Assembly (NCBI GenBank): GCA_006226895.1
Contig: SBFN01000198.1
Span: 1 to 6,917 of the forward strand
DNA length: 6,917 nt
Source of the DNA: Deltaproteobacteria bacterium
GTDB lineage: Bacteria; Desulfobacterota; Desulfuromonadia; Desulfuromonadales; BM103
Direction: 5' to 3'
Shown here piece by piece: positions 6,856 through 6,917 of the stretch. The notes under the pieces were generated by a model, which saw only the letters and a program-made list of their open reading frames with translations, did not search any database and had not been told where the DNA came from. A program made the translations under genes and the position numbers. Position 1 is the first letter of the stretch, and every line of letters starts with the position of its first letter.

Positions 6856-6884
6856 ATTTTAGGCGTCCCGGTTATGAGTGTCAA
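6856..6884 (-). promoter_or_regulatory. Strong sigma-70 promoter of radA
   Basis: Reading leftward, TTGACA (6884-6879) is a perfect -35. An exact 17-nt spacer follows, then TAAAAT (6861-6856), a 5-of-6 match to the -10. Transcription should start near 6849, giving a leader of about 22 nt to the TTG 6826 start. No LexA-type operator (CTG-N10-CAG) was noticed overlapping it. Confidence 0.85.
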
Positions 6885-6917
6885 CGAAAGTTGCCATTGT
6901 TTTAGAAGTGTTACATG

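Noticed and set aside
6874..6917. Possible plus-strand gene start (ATG 6874) open to the window end
   Set aside because: There are only 14 codons, no ribosome site, and it overlaps the radA promoter.

Overview
The window looks like the chromosome of an anaerobic or metal/sulfur-respiring deltaproteobacterium of the Desulfuromonadales type (Desulfuromonas/Pelobacter/Geobacter relatives). This is an inference from three things: the protein styles (a MASE3-GAF histidine kinase, a short ~118-aa DksA/TraR protein, RadA and MoaC sequences of that flavour), a moderate GC content, and heptanucleotide repeat tracts between genes. No search was run, so the taxonomy is tentative.

The right two thirds (about 1566-6917) is a compact block transcribed leftward on the minus strand. 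In transcription order it holds: radA (DNA repair/branch migration ATPase); moaC (molybdenum cofactor synthesis); a small three-helix membrane protein with a bacterial PH-like domain, whose GTG start overlaps the moaC stop; a DksA/TraR-type zinc-finger RNA polymerase regulator; and a large orphan MASE3-GAF-HisKA-HATPase sensor kinase, only 34 bp behind the DksA gene. A near-consensus sigma-70 promoter precedes radA and a weaker one precedes the DksA gene. This suggests at least two transcription units, with the DksA-like regulator and the kinase in one of them.

The left third is different. A plus-strand DUF554 membrane protein gene (868-1541) converges on the kinase gene and appears broken: its N-terminal 36 or so codons are in one frame and the rest in another, and the family-typical residues at the junction are missing, consistent with a 13-nt deletion. 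Left of it, on the minus strand, lie two small unrecognised genes, each coding for a protein with two cysteine pairs (zinc-ribbon-like). One runs off the window edge and seems to carry a membrane segment. The spacers around them are long and contain no recognisable gene.

I found no CRISPR array, RNA gene, insertion sequence or defence cassette, and nothing that makes a convincing new system. The items most worth checking are the pair of oppositely oriented, related heptad-repeat tracts between radA and moaC, the lesion in the DUF554 gene, and the two small cysteine-pair proteins.
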